From contig JAISNY010000042.1 in NCBI GenBank assembly GCA_031275995.1, positions 1-50,619 of the forward strand: a DNA stretch of 50,619 nucleotides, given 5' to 3'. Positions 8,911 to 18,052 of the stretch are shown piece after piece. Positions within the stretch are counted from its first letter, which is position 1. Each line of letters begins with the position of its first letter. The notes under the pieces were generated by a model. The model was given only the letters and a program-made list of their open reading frames with translations, was not told where the DNA came from and ran no database searches. Origin of the DNA: Oscillospiraceae bacterium (GTDB lineage: Bacteria; Bacillota; Clostridia; Oscillospirales; Acutalibacteraceae). Both the position numbers and the translations under genes were made by a program.

Positions 8911-10212
8911 GTGTTAGAAGAGGAAATATTTAAAACTATTGAAAATTTTAACCTTACTTACCGCTTGGATCGTGTAGTTGTGGCGTTTTCCGGGGGTGCT
9001 GATTCTGTTTCTTTGCTACATTTTTTCGCTAAAAACTACATCAAAGAAAGAACTAATATTGTTGCTGCGCACCTTAACCACAATTTACGTGGCGAAGAAA
9101 GCCTTAGAGATGAGCGTTTTGTTTATGGGTTTTGTGAAAATTTGAGAATCAAATTGTTTGTGAGATCCTTAGATGTTAAAAGTATAGCTAGGAAACGAAA
9201 ACTTGGTCTGGAAGAATGCGGAAGAAATCTGAGATATGAATTTTTTAATTTTATCGCTAAAGAAACTAATTCAAAAATTGCGACCGCGCATACGCTTTCC
9301 GACAGCATCGAAACCGTTTTTTTTAATCTAGTCCGCGGAACAGGCCTAGCTGGAATTTGTGGAGTTCCAATGGCGCGTGGTAACATTATAAGACCTATGA
9401 TTAATGTTACTAGAACCGAGGTGGAAGATTATATTAAGCGAAATAAACTTTCGCACGTAACCGACAGTTCGAATTTTTCACAAAATTATTCGAGGAATAA
9501 AATAAGGCTGAAAGTCGTCCCTGTGCTTAAGGAAATCAACCCTTCGATGGAAAATTCAGCTAAAATTTTTTTGAACAATTTAAGAGTTGAACATAATTTT
9601 ATGAGTTCGGAGTCGCTCAAAGCTTTTGAAAATCTTAAAGGGAATTTTGAAATTGAAAAAATTAATGCAATGCCGGAAGCTATTAAAATGAGAGTTCTGA
9701 AAATGATTCTTGAAAATATTGCTCAAACACAAGTTTCTTTTCGGCATGTCTTGCTTGCATCAAAATTAGTCTCCGGTAAAATTAACGGTTTTATGATTTC
9801 CGGTGGGAGAAAAATTTCAAACCTGCATCGCACCCTGGCGCTGTGTGAGTGCAAGCATAAACCAAACTTGACAGAAATTAGTGTTAAATTTAAAATCGAA
9901 ATAATCTCCAAGGATGATTTTTTTCATACAAAAAAGGATTTCGTTGCCGTATTTGATTTTGAGCGCGGAACTAATGGATTCGTTCTAAGGAATCGTTTAG
10001 CGGGTGATATTTTTTCTCCGCCAGGACGTAAGGTTACAAAGAAACTTAAAAAATTTTTGAATGAAGTTAAGATTCCTGTGGAACAAAGAGACAGTTTAGC
10101 TCTTCTTGCTTGCGGTGGTGAAGTGGTTTGGGTCGAGGGGATTGGAGTTTCTCAGAAATATGTTATCTCTGAACATACTACGAGTTTTGGTATCATTAAA
10201 GAGTCCCCATGA
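8911..10212 (+). CDS. tilS: tRNA(Ile)-lysidine synthase
   Basis: ATP-dependent enzyme that converts the wobble cytidine of the CAU-anticodon tRNA-Ile to lysidine, so that it reads AUA. The N-type ATP pyrophosphatase P-loop SGGADS is at residues 27-32, followed by AAHLNHNLRGEES and the ATAHTLSDSIETVFFNL stretch. The C-terminal third matches the TilS substrate-binding region (RNRLAGDIFSPPGRK). The GTG start has GAGGG upstream. At 433 residues it is typical. Many Firmicutes have hpt between tilS and ftsH; here there is none. Confidence 0.95.
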   Translation: MLEEEIFKTIENFNLTYRLDRVVVAFSGGADSVSLLHFFAKNYIKERTNIVAAHLNHNLRGEESLRDERFVYGFCENLRIKLFVRSLDVKSIARKRKLGLEECGRNLRYEFFNFIAKETNSKIATAHTLSDSIETVFFNLVRGTGLAGICGVPMARGNIIRPMINVTRTEVEDYIKRNKLSHVTDSSNFSQNYSRNKIRLKVVPVLKEINPSMENSAKIFLNNLRVEHNFMSSESLKAFENLKGNFEIEKINAMPEAIKMRVLKMILENIAQTQVSFRHVLLASKLVSGKINGFMISGGRKISNLHRTLALCECKHKPNLTEISVKFKIEIISKDDFFHTKKDFVAVFDFERGTNGFVLRNRLAGDIFSPPGRKVTKKLKKFLNEVKIPVEQRDSLALLACGGEVVWVEGIGVSQKYVISEHTTSFGIIKESP

Positions 10213-10476
10213 ATTTTTGCGTTAAATTTTATATAAATTTAATCAGCTATAGACTTCAGTTTTAAACGCAAATTTAGAGGTAAGTGTCGTCTAATCGGAG
10301 GGGATTGTGTTTACAGAGTTTTTTTGTAAATTCGATGGCGCCATTTAAAACAGGCTTCATCGCACTAAAGAAATACAGAGACCCGAGCCTTTTATACAGA
10401 ATCAATGACACGGTCCAAGACATATGTTTCACTATGTGGTGGGTAAAAAGTAGCACTTAAACAAGGGAGTGTAAAT
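10213..10476. other. tilS-ftsH intergenic region
   Basis: 264 bp with an inverted repeat (TTTGCGTT at 10216-10223, AACGCAAA at 10265-10272). No supported gene is present: every reading frame is short and lacks a ribosome binding site. It occupies the place where hpt is usually found, but I see no recognisable hpt remnant. The last 20 bases hold the ftsH ribosome binding site AAGGGAGTG. Confidence 0.4.
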
Positions 10477-12345
10477 TTGAGTAATAATGAAAAAAATCGC
10501 AGAAGAATCCCAAAAGGTGTTTTAATTTTTTTAGGAATTCCAATATTAATCATACTGATCGCAAGCATCATTATGAGCTTTGTGCCGAGGGAGACTCATA
10601 AATATTCAGAGATAATAGAAAAATTCAGGAAAAACGAAGTTGCTGAATATAGCATAAATCTTGGATCTGGCGACATGGAAATAAAATTGCGCAGTGGCGA
10701 GGTGTTCGCTTATACTGCTCCGAATGTTAACCTTATGTACACTGATATAAAGTTTTTTGTCGATGAATATAATCGGCAAAGTCCGGATAATCCGATTGTT
10801 TACAATTTGACCAAGGCAGTCGAGACTTCTTGGCTTGTTAATGCATTTACCTACGTTATTTTACCCGTCTTGCTTGCAGGATTGATGGGCTGGGTGCTCA
10901 TGCGAAAAGTTACAGTTATCGGTGGAGATCGTACCTTTTCTTTTGGGCGTGCAAAACCTAAAGCTAACGAAGACGAAGGACGTAAAACTACTTTTGAAAA
11001 TGTCGCAGGTGCAGATGAAGAAAAAGAAGAACTTGCTGAAATTGTCGATTTTTTAAGGATTCCGCAAAAGTATAGTAGTTTGGGCGCCAGAATTCCTAAG
11101 GGAGTACTCCTTGTAGGGCCTCCCGGAACCGGAAAAACTTTGCTGGCAAGAGCAGTTGCCGGGGAAGCTAGGGTCCCATTTTTTTCGATGTCCGGTTCCG
11201 ACTTTGTTGAAATGTTCGTAGGTGTCGGTGCTTCCAGGGTTCGTGATTTGTTTGACCAAGCGAAAAAAACTTCACCGTGCGTTGTATTTATTGATGAAAT
11301 AGACGCAGTTGGACGTCGCAGAGGCGCGGGGCTTGGGGGAGGCCATGACGAAAGAGAACAAACTTTGAATCAGTTGCTTGTGGAAATGGATGGATTTGGC
11401 ACAAATGAAGGTGTAATAGTTCTTGCCGCCACGAATCGTTCTGACATTCTCGATCCGGCGCTTATGCGTCCGGGAAGGTTCGATCGTAACATAGCTGTTG
11501 GTTATCCAGATGTTAAAGGGCGTGAAGCGATTTTGCGTATTCACGCAAAAGGCAAGCCTTTTGACGCTAGCGTTAAACTTCGTGACGTTGCCAAATCTAC
11601 AATAGGGTTTACTGGTGCGGATCTGGAAAATTTGCTTAACGAGTCAGCTTTGCTGGCGGCCAGAAGAGGTCAGAAAATAATTACCAATCTTGAAGTTGAA
11701 GAGGCCACTATAAAGGTTTTGGTAGGAATGGAAAAGAAATCTCAGATGTTGACGGAAGAAGAAAAAAGACTTACTGCATATCACGAAAGCGGGCATGCTG
11801 TAGTTATTTATTTCTGCAAGACTCAAGATCCGGTTCATCAGGTTTCTATTATTCCACGCGGATTTGCGGGAGGATATACACTTTCGCTCCCCGAAAAGGA
11901 TTCCTTATATACTTCCCGAAGAAAAATGCAAGAAGAAGTGATTGCCATGCTTGGTGGAAGGGCCGCGGAGTCTTTGATTTTAGGTGAAATTTCCACGGGT
12001 GCCTCAAATGATATAGAAAAAGCTACTAAAATAGCTAGGCTAATGGTTACAAAATATGGAATGAGCGAAAATATTGGCCCGATTTCTTATAATTATGAGG
12101 ATGATGAAATTTTTATTGGGCGCGATATGGGGCATTTTAAAAATTATTCAGAATCTACAGCTAGTGAAATTGATTTGGAAATAAAAAATTTGATTAATGA
12201 GTGCTACAAAAAAGCGGAGGAAATTATAAAAGATCACTCCAAGGAATTAAATGCAGTCGCTAATTTTTTAATTGAAAAAGAAAAAATGAGCGGCGAGGAA
12301 TTTAGGAAAATAATGGATTCCAAGGGTGAGATAGAAAATGCATGA
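10477..12345 (+). CDS. ftsH: ATP-dependent zinc metalloprotease FtsH
   Basis: Hexameric membrane AAA+ protease degrading misfolded membrane proteins and regulatory targets. Two membrane helices (about 13-35 and 121-142) flank an external domain. The AAA domain follows, with Walker A GPPGTGKT at 214-221, Walker B VVFIDEID near 270 and the second region of homology ending RPGRFDR. The zinc site HESGH is at 436-440. The TTG start follows GGGAGTG. The 622-residue length is normal. It overlaps htrA by 8 nt, so the two membrane quality-control proteases are co-translated. Confidence 0.98.
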   Translation: MSNNEKNRRRIPKGVLIFLGIPILIILIASIIMSFVPRETHKYSEIIEKFRKNEVAEYSINLGSGDMEIKLRSGEVFAYTAPNVNLMYTDIKFFVDEYNRQSPDNPIVYNLTKAVETSWLVNAFTYVILPVLLAGLMGWVLMRKVTVIGGDRTFSFGRAKPKANEDEGRKTTFENVAGADEEKEELAEIVDFLRIPQKYSSLGARIPKGVLLVGPPGTGKTLLARAVAGEARVPFFSMSGSDFVEMFVGVGASRVRDLFDQAKKTSPCVVFIDEIDAVGRRRGAGLGGGHDEREQTLNQLLVEMDGFGTNEGVIVLAATNRSDILDPALMRPGRFDRNIAVGYPDVKGREAILRIHAKGKPFDASVKLRDVAKSTIGFTGADLENLLNESALLAARRGQKIITNLEVEEATIKVLVGMEKKSQMLTEEEKRLTAYHESGHAVVIYFCKTQDPVHQVSIIPRGFAGGYTLSLPEKDSLYTSRRKMQEEVIAMLGGRAAESLILGEISTGASNDIEKATKIARLMVTKYGMSENIGPISYNYEDDEIFIGRDMGHFKNYSESTASEIDLEIKNLINECYKKAEEIIKDHSKELNAVANFLIEKEKMSGEEFRKIMDSKGEIENA

Positions 12346-13666
12346 TAAAGATAGCAAGGAAAATGGATCAAAAAAAAATGAAAACGAATACGAAGTTGTT
12401 TTCCCTGAGCACATTAATCGGGATGATGTTGAATATAATTTCAATGGCAGTAACAACGGAAAAAGAAAAAATAAAAGGAAGGTTTGCTATCTGAATGAGC
12501 AAAAACGTAATCGGTTTTTAATTAATGCCGTATGTGTTTTGTTGATTTTAACAGTCGTGCTGGGCGCGACGTTAGTCCATATTTGCCAAAAAGATTCAAA
12601 TTTTTTAAGTTTCTTTACAAATAAAAAAGAGCCAGAAAACGCAGAGCAATTGTCGAAAATGGAGTTTGAACAAGCACCCGAGGAAGAGGGTGCTATTCCG
12701 GCTGAAAAGCTTTTTGAAAATGTAAAAGACACGGTGGTGGGAATTGTTGTTTACGACGACAGTACCGGCGTACTTTCAGATTTTGCGGGTCAGGGTTCAG
12801 GCATTGTTGCGGGCAAAGAAGGAATTATCGTTACCAATGCTCATGTCGTGGGTGATTACTTAAGAAACAAGATAGTTGTTGTTATAAGGGACGATGAAAA
12901 GCTGGAAGAAATTCCTGCCAAAGTTGTGGGCGTTGATAGAAGGACAGATTTATCTGTTATTAAAGTTGAAAAAAATAATATGAAAGTTGCGAAGTTTGCA
13001 GATTCTTCTAAGGTAAAACCTGGTGCCGTAGCGTATGCTTTAGGTTATCCTGTCAGCCTTGATTTTTATAGTTCTATTACAAAGGGGATTGTCTCTGCAG
13101 TTAATCGATCTATCAGTAAATCTGAGGTCAAATACATACAAACGGACGCTGCCATAAATCCTGGTAATTCCGGAGGTGCTCTGATGGATTCCCATGGTAA
13201 CGTCATTGGTATGAACACTCTTAAGGTTAATTTAGCAGGCGTGGAGGGTATGGGTCTTGCGATTCCTTCAGAGACGATTCAGTCAGTATGCAAAAGCCTC
13301 GTCAGCTCAGGCTATGTAAAAGGAAGAGTGAGGCTTGGTTTTACCGGGAAGGTGGTATCTCCTTATCAGGCGCAAGTTAACAATTTAGTAGTCGGGGTTT
13401 TGGTAATCAAAATTGAGGATTCTTCTAACTTAGCTTCTGCGGGTGTGCAAGTGGGAGATGTCATATTCAAAGTTGATGGAGTGGAAATTACGAGCTTTGA
13501 TTCCGTTAGTAGCACTCTTTCTGGGAAAAAGCCCGGAGATGAAGTTTTATTAACATATTATCGGCCATCGCCGAGATTTTCTGGCCAATCGTCAGGCAAA
13601 ACATTTGAAGCGAGTGTTAGGGTTATTGAGGATAAAGGCGAACAGAATGCAGCATTTTTAAAATAA
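12338..13666 (+). CDS. membrane-anchored HtrA/DegP-like serine protease
   Basis: S1C trypsin-like protease for envelope protein quality control. A cytoplasmic Lys/Asn-rich N-terminus leads to one membrane helix (about 60-82) and then the extracellular protease, with catalytic His169 (TNAHVVG), Asp204 (RRTDLSVI) and Ser278 (GNSGGAL). A single PDZ domain follows ([16 protein letters not shown]). The topology matches the HtrA/YyxA group of B. subtilis. It overlaps ftsH by 8 nt, supporting joint expression. Which paralogue it is cannot be told from sequence alone. Confidence 0.95.
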   Translation: MHDKDSKENGSKKNENEYEVVFPEHINRDDVEYNFNGSNNGKRKNKRKVCYLNEQKRNRFLINAVCVLLILTVVLGATLVHICQKDSNFLSFFTNKKEPENAEQLSKMEFEQAPEEEGAIPAEKLFENVKDTVVGIVVYDDSTGVLSDFAGQGSGIVAGKEGIIVTNAHVVGDYLRNKIVVVIRDDEKLEEIPAKVVGVDRRTDLSVIKVEKNNMKVAKFADSSKVKPGAVAYALGYPVSLDFYSSITKGIVSAVNRSISKSEVKYIQTDAAINPGNSGGALMDSHGNVIGMNTLKVNLAGVEGMGLAIPSETIQSVCKSLVSSGYVKGRVRLGFTGKVVSPYQAQVNNLVVGVLVIKIEDSSNLASAGVQVGDVIFKVDGVEITSFDSVSSTLSGKKPGDEVLLTYYRPSPRFSGQSSGKTFEASVRVIEDKGEQNAAFLK

Positions 13667-13810
13667 CAAGATTGTTAAGTTAATGATTTAAAAGAATTTT
13701 ATCAGAAGTGTTAAGGGGTAACATTAACTAACCTGGATTTAGATAAAAGCGAATATTGGTTGTCTTTGCGACAATAAAGTAATATCTATTCTTTATAACG
13801 TTGGGATAAA

Positions 13811-14686
13811 ATGTCGAATGAAGTAAAAATAAGCATAATAGTTCCTATTTTTAATAGTGAAGCTTTTTTATTAGATCTTCTTGATTCCATTGCTTCTCAA
13901 ACGTTTAGAAGTTTTGAGGTAATTTTTGTTGACGACGGTTCTACTGATTCTTCTCTTCAAATTTTAAAAAGATACAGTCAAAAATTCAGTAATTGGAAAA
14001 TTTTTAAGATTTCACACCAAGGTGTAGGCGCTGCAAGAAATTTTGGTCTCAAGCATGCTTGCGGTGAATTTATTTCCTTTGTCGACAGTGATGACAAAAT
14101 TGACCCTGACTTTCTTAATACTCTTTACTACAGTGCAATTAATTCTGGAGCCGATATCGCTGTTTGCAATTATAAGATTTTTTATTTAGGGCCAAATCTT
14201 TCATTCATAAATTGGGTTAGGTTGAATACCGGGGTCTACGCCTCAGATGTTATTATTAAGCATTTGATTACCGACGTTAGAGTTCATTTTTGGTTTTTTA
14301 ACAAAATTTTTAAACGAGAATTGTTTATAAGCAATAAGATAGAAATACCTAATATGTGCTTTGAAGATATGATAGCGGTACTGCAACTTTTTTATTTTGC
14401 AAAAAAGGTTAGTGTGAGTTCACGTGTCCTTTATCGTTATAATAAGCACAACAAAAGTCTTTTAAGTAAAATGAATGAAAAAAAAATGGAAGATTATCTT
14501 AAAGCTTTCACTTTTTTGAAAAGTTTTTTAATTTCTAAAGGTGTATTTCACAAATATAGGGTTAGGCATTTAATTTTGGGATTTCGCGTTGTGTTTATAG
14601 CTTTGCGAGTTTTAATTTTTGATGATTTTAAATTTAGGGGTCTATTCAGAAAATTAAAAAATGTTTATAAGAAAATTTTTTCATAA
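13811..14686 (+). CDS. family 2 glycosyltransferase
   Basis: GT-A fold enzyme with the N-terminal VSIIVPIFN-type strand (ISIIVPIFNSEAF), FVDDGSTDSS and the metal-binding DSDD at residues 92-95. This pattern is typical of transferases adding sugars to cell-wall or capsular glycans. There is no signal peptide and no clear membrane helix, so it is probably cytoplasmic or peripheral. At 291 residues it is compact. It follows htrA after a 144-bp gap and no other glycan genes are adjacent, so donor and acceptor cannot be inferred. Confidence 0.9.
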   Translation: MSNEVKISIIVPIFNSEAFLLDLLDSIASQTFRSFEVIFVDDGSTDSSLQILKRYSQKFSNWKIFKISHQGVGAARNFGLKHACGEFISFVDSDDKIDPDFLNTLYYSAINSGADIAVCNYKIFYLGPNLSFINWVRLNTGVYASDVIIKHLITDVRVHFWFFNKIFKRELFISNKIEIPNMCFEDMIAVLQLFYFAKKVSVSSRVLYRYNKHNKSLLSKMNEKKMEDYLKAFTFLKSFLISKGVFHKYRVRHLILGFRVVFIALRVLIFDDFKFRGLFRKLKNVYKKIFS

Positions 14687-15195
14687 GTGTTTCTAAGTTT
14701 TAATTATAAACTAAACGTTTTAAAAATTAAATTTTAGGGTTGAAAAACCGCTTTGTTAGTGATTCTTACTTTCTTTATGATTAGAGGAAGAACATGAAAT
14801 GAGTATTTATCAAAGTTTTTTAGGTTATTTTTATGTCCCTAAAACTTATAATGATGATCTCAAAAATGTAGAATTCTTAATGAGTTACGAGTTAATCCAC
14901 CAAATTTAATGATTCATGAACCTTACTTACGCATTAACGATAACTCTTCAAAAGTTTTTCCTGACAAAAATAGCAATACGAAAATTCTTTCTGGACTTTA
15001 AAAAACAATTCTTAATAATAATACAATTGCCGATGTCCATGAATACAATCGGAGTGAGAAGCAAAAGCGTTCCAACTAATGCTAAGCCATCAGCACACGC
15101 AATGACGCCATTGACCTTTTTAATTTCGTTATTCATAAAAATCTTTTGCAGTTATGCCGTTAAAACGGCATTGCCAAATCAATGTACATCTGTTA
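14687..15195. other. decayed intergenic DNA
   Basis: About 500 bp without a convincing gene. A 36-codon ORF at 14799-14909 has GAGGAAG upstream. A 62-codon minus-strand ORF at 14948-15136 encodes one hydrophobic stretch (ALVGTLLLLTPIVFM) with a poor ribosome binding site. I treat both as remnants or chance. A hairpin (ATGCCGTT/AACGGCAT, 15154-15171) follows. With the transposase scrap next to it, this looks like an insertion scar. Confidence 0.4.
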
Positions 15196-15342
15196 AAATA
15201 TCCACATGAACAATGTGGGACAGACAAAAAAATCAAAATAGGCTTTGCTCTTGGCAGACAACGATACATGTGCAAAAATTGCGGTTGCAATTGGGTATTT
15301 CAATATATGTATATTAATTTAGCAATACGGTTAAAACTTTAG
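15196..15342 (+). pseudogene. transposase zinc-ribbon remnant (IS1/InsA-like)
   Basis: The frame reads KYPHEQCGT... then GRQRYMCKNCGCNW, the N-terminal zinc ribbon of an IS1-type transposase. Cys-X2-Cys pairs flank a K-x-G-F segment. The expected first Cys is Tyr (TAT for TGT), and the rest of the transposase is missing: the frame stops at 15342 against the end of prfB. It is related to, but not identical with, the scrap at 37981. The gene is dead. Confidence 0.6.
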
Positions 15343-16445
15343 AGCTTGATATTTTTTTTCAAGTAAGAATTTATAAATTCGTCAATTTCTCCATCCATAA
15401 CTGCACTGATATTACCGATTTCAGTTCCTGTCCGATGATCCTTCACCAAGGTGTATGGCATGAATACATAAGATCTAATCTGTGACCCCCATGCTATTTC
15501 TTTTTGAATACCCTTAATATCTTCTATGCTTGCCAGCCTATCGCGCTCTTTTATTTCATAAAGTTTAGATTTAATAGTTTTCATCGCCATTTCTCTGTTT
15601 TGAATTTGGCTTCGTTCATTTTGGCAAGTTACGACTATTCCTGTCGGTACATGAGTAAGCCTTACCGCCGAGGACGTTTTGTTAACATGCTGTCCTCCCG
15701 CACCGCTGGCACGAAAAACGTCCATCTTGATGTCTTTTGACGGAATATCAAGCTCAATTTTATCGTTAATCTCTGGAATAACCTCAATAGCAGCGAATGA
15801 AGTATGGCGTCTTCCGGAAGAATCAAACGGAGAAACCCTAACCAGCCTATGAACTCCAGCTTCTCCTTTCAGTAGCCCGTAAGCATTGGTTCCTTCCACA
15901 AGGATTGAGATATTTTTATATCCGGCTTCCTCTCCATCTAAAAAATCAAGAATACGCACACGCATACCGTGTCTTTCAGCCCAGCGGTGATAGATTCTGT
16001 AAAGCATTTCAACCCAATCTTGCGCTTCTGTCCCTCCGGCTCCAGCGTGAAACGTGAGCAAAGCATCGTTCGAATCATGCTTGCCTGAGAGCATACTTTC
16101 AAGAATCTGTATTTCGAGTTCATTTTTGATATTATCAATTGACGCCTTAATTTCTCCAACAAAGGAGGAATCTTCTTCAGAATCACAAATTCTAACCAAT
16201 TCAGTTGTTTCTTCTAATTCGCTTCTTATCTTTTTGAATTTCTCAACTCGTGCCTTTAAATATTTAAGTTGCTCAAGAACTTTTGCTGAGCCTTCATGAT
16301 TACTCCAAAAATCCGGTTCAGAAACTTTCTTTTCAAGCCGTTTAAGTTCATCTTCACTTTGTTTTAATCTTAGAACCTCACCAAAAGAATCCACTCGAGG
16401 AGCTAACTCGCTTAGGTCCTTCTTTATGCCGTCAAACTCTAACAT
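15339..16445 (-). CDS. prfB: peptide chain release factor 2
   Basis: Recognises UAA and UGA stop codons and triggers peptidyl-tRNA hydrolysis. The RF2-specific SPF tripeptide is present (VRVSPFDSSG), as is the catalytic GGQ loop (SGAGGQHVNKT). The 368-residue product reads in one frame from MLEFDGIKKDL. The in-frame UGA and +1 frameshift (CUUUGA) near codon 25 that autoregulate many prfB genes are absent. The ribosome binding site is weak. Confidence 0.98.
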   Translation of the reverse strand: MLEFDGIKKDLSELAPRVDSFGEVLRLKQSEDELKRLEKKVSEPDFWSNHEGSAKVLEQLKYLKARVEKFKKIRSELEETTELVRICDSEEDSSFVGEIKASIDNIKNELEIQILESMLSGKHDSNDALLTFHAGAGGTEAQDWVEMLYRIYHRWAERHGMRVRILDFLDGEEAGYKNISILVEGTNAYGLLKGEAGVHRLVRVSPFDSSGRRHTSFAAIEVIPEINDKIELDIPSKDIKMDVFRASGAGGQHVNKTSSAVRLTHVPTGIVVTCQNERSQIQNREMAMKTIKSKLYEIKERDRLASIEDIKGIQKEIAWGSQIRSYVFMPYTLVKDHRTGTEIGNISAVMDGEIDEFINSYLKKNIKL

Positions 16446-16467
16446 ATATATTTACCCAAAATTTTTT

Positions 16468-16662
16468 AAAAAACCTGCCCCTTCGTATTGTGCCCGGAAT
16501 AACCTGCTACTTAAGGCAGGTGGATATTAGCCTTACGTTTTTGTGCCGCCTCTTTCGCTAAACTCAAGAGGTACGCATTCCAGACGCAAGAGCAAAACTT
16601 CCTAGGATATAAACGTAGGGTTACTGAGCACGGTCCGCGCAAGGGGAAGGTAAAAACCAACT
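16468..16662 (-). ncRNA. ssrS: 6S RNA candidate
   Basis: The roughly 195-nt interval folds, on the minus strand, into one long interrupted rod. The closing stem pairs ACCTTCCCCTT (16651-16641) with AAGGGGCAGGT (16483-16473). Inner stems pair GTGC with GCAC, GGTTA with TAACC, and AAACGTA with TACGTTT in mirrored order. Local hairpins CCTGC/GCAGG and CCTCTT/AAGAGG lie inside. The 3' closing arm runs straight into a T-run. Size, rod with central opening and promoter fit 6S RNA, which sequesters sigma-A holoenzyme in stationary phase. SRP, tmRNA and RNase P signatures are absent. A covariance search would settle it. Confidence 0.6.
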
Positions 16663-16668
16663 TAAGAA

Positions 16669-16697
16669 ATAGTAACTTTTTTAAAGATACATGTCAA
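16669..16697 (-). promoter_or_regulatory. consensus sigma-A promoter of the 6S-like RNA
   Basis: Minus strand TTGACA (16692-16697), exactly 17 nt, then TACTAT (16669-16674). It is among the closest matches to consensus in the window, placing the transcript start near 16662, at the base of the rod-like RNA. Confidence 0.75.
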
Positions 16698-16819
16698 GAG
16701 GCATATTCAAACCAGCCAAAAAGTAATATATTCAAACAAACTCCAAGATCAAGATATTTAAATTTTAATAATTTAAAGTATGATAATATGTATAAAAACA
16801 AATGGAGTGAAACAATTTC

Positions 16820-18052
16820 ATGAAATCAAAATTATTGTTACTGTTTTTGGGTACTAGTATGTTATTGGCTCAAAATATTATTTTTATATTATCGCCATCA
16901 CAAACTGTTAATTTATCCAAAGAAACTAAATTTTACATAGATAGAACCGGGGGCGGCATAACGAATAATATTTTTGTTATAGAATGCGGAAATAATAAAA
17001 AATTTTTTAAAGAGTGCAAAAAAAAATTATCCATGTATGATACCGTTAAAAGAACCGTAGCTGAGTATTTCAAAGGAGAATATGAAAATGAACAACAATC
17101 TATTTTAAATAGCATGTCAGATGAAGAAAATCTTAAAAAATTCTTTTACATGAAAATTTATGGTGATGGTCAAGCGGCAAAATGGCTAAATTCTTCAGAT
17201 AAATCTGATACTTCAATTTTAGGTCTTACTGAACCTTTGAATGATAAATTCAAAACGGAAGTATTAACTAATTTTTTACATTATGCTTTTGCGGAATTTT
17301 TTCAGTATAGGTTTAATGAAACCGTTAAAATAGGCGAAATTCAATCCAATCAAGCTTTAAATAATTTGGCTACAATACGGATTGCTGAGCTACTAAATCT
17401 TTCTGATTTAGTTGTAAAAACTGAATATGTCAAAATAACTTACCCTGAAATTCCTGATAAGTTTGGTATACTAATGGATTGTGCAAAAGGTATACCATTT
17501 GAAAAATTTAAATCTTTAAAAAATAAAAGTGTAAGTCCTTTATTTCAATTAAAAGCTTCAAATTTAATGATTTTGGACGCCATCTGTGCACAGAGAGATA
17601 GAGAAGTCGGGAATTATTTTACAGTAATATCGGAAGATACAAATAGTGCTGTGAGTATAAATGCTTTTGATAATGATATGGCATTCCATAACATAATGCT
17701 CGGTAAATTTGTAAACTTAAAAGAAAAATATTATGTTTTACCACCTATAATCTCTGCTGATGATAAAATGACTTTACCTCATATGGATAAAGAGCTTGCG
17801 GAAAAGATTTTAAGTTTAAACGATAAAACAATTTATTTGTGCTTACAAAATTTATTACCTGATATTTCTATTGATGCTGTAATAAATAGATTACATCAAA
17901 TTCAAAATGCAATAAGGAAAACCATCAAATACAATGAAAACTTTTTGATTGAACCAATGCAGTGGAATGAAAAAACTATGGAAGAAGAACTAACTCAAAG
18001 TAATGAAACTTATTTTAAAAATTTTATGAAAAAATTAAATACTCCTGATTGA
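16820..18052 (+). CDS. exported kinase-like protein (PI3/4K- or actin-fragmin-kinase-like fold)
   Basis: 410 residues. The first 30 form a signal peptide or membrane anchor (KSKLLLLFLGTSMLLAQ). Beyond it I see a kinase-like motif series in the right order. There is a Gly-rich loop TGGGITNN (43-50) with a following Lys in KKFF (60-63), a LATIRIAELLNLSDLV helix (183-198) and a hinge-like FGILMDCAKG (215-224). A catalytic-loop match, QRDREVGN, has D260, R261 and N265, and a metal-site match, DND, is at 284-286. This spacing resembles PI3/4-kinase and actin-fragmin kinase folds. Catalysis and substrate are inferred. The start has GGAGTG about 11 nt upstream. It overlaps pgk tail to tail by 18 nt and has no functional neighbours. 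It could act on a eukaryotic host. Confidence 0.55.
   Translation: MKSKLLLLFLGTSMLLAQNIIFILSPSQTVNLSKETKFYIDRTGGGITNNIFVIECGNNKKFFKECKKKLSMYDTVKRTVAEYFKGEYENEQQSILNSMSDEENLKKFFYMKIYGDGQAAKWLNSSDKSDTSILGLTEPLNDKFKTEVLTNFLHYAFAEFFQYRFNETVKIGEIQSNQALNNLATIRIAELLNLSDLVVKTEYVKITYPEIPDKFGILMDCAKGIPFEKFKSLKNKSVSPLFQLKASNLMILDAICAQRDREVGNYFTVISEDTNSAVSINAFDNDMAFHNIMLGKFVNLKEKYYVLPPIISADDKMTLPHMDKELAEKILSLNDKTIYLCLQNLLPDISIDAVINRLHQIQNAIRKTIKYNENFLIEPMQWNEKTMEEELTQSNETYFKNFMKKLNTPD

Noticed and set aside
10274..10456. 60-codon minus-strand ORF between tilS and ftsH
   Set aside because: No ribosome binding site, no recognisable motif, and antisense to the ftsH leader; the frame looks like chance in a non-coding gap.
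14948..15136. 62-codon minus-strand ORF with one hydrophobic stretch
   Set aside because: Poor ribosome binding site, surrounded by decayed DNA, and an open frame also exists on the other strand; not enough to call a membrane peptide.
15339..16445. Looked for the autoregulatory +1 frameshift in prfB
   Set aside because: The gene is open in one frame from its ATG and no CTTTGA with an in-frame TGA is present; several lineages have lost this control, so it is only noted in the feature.
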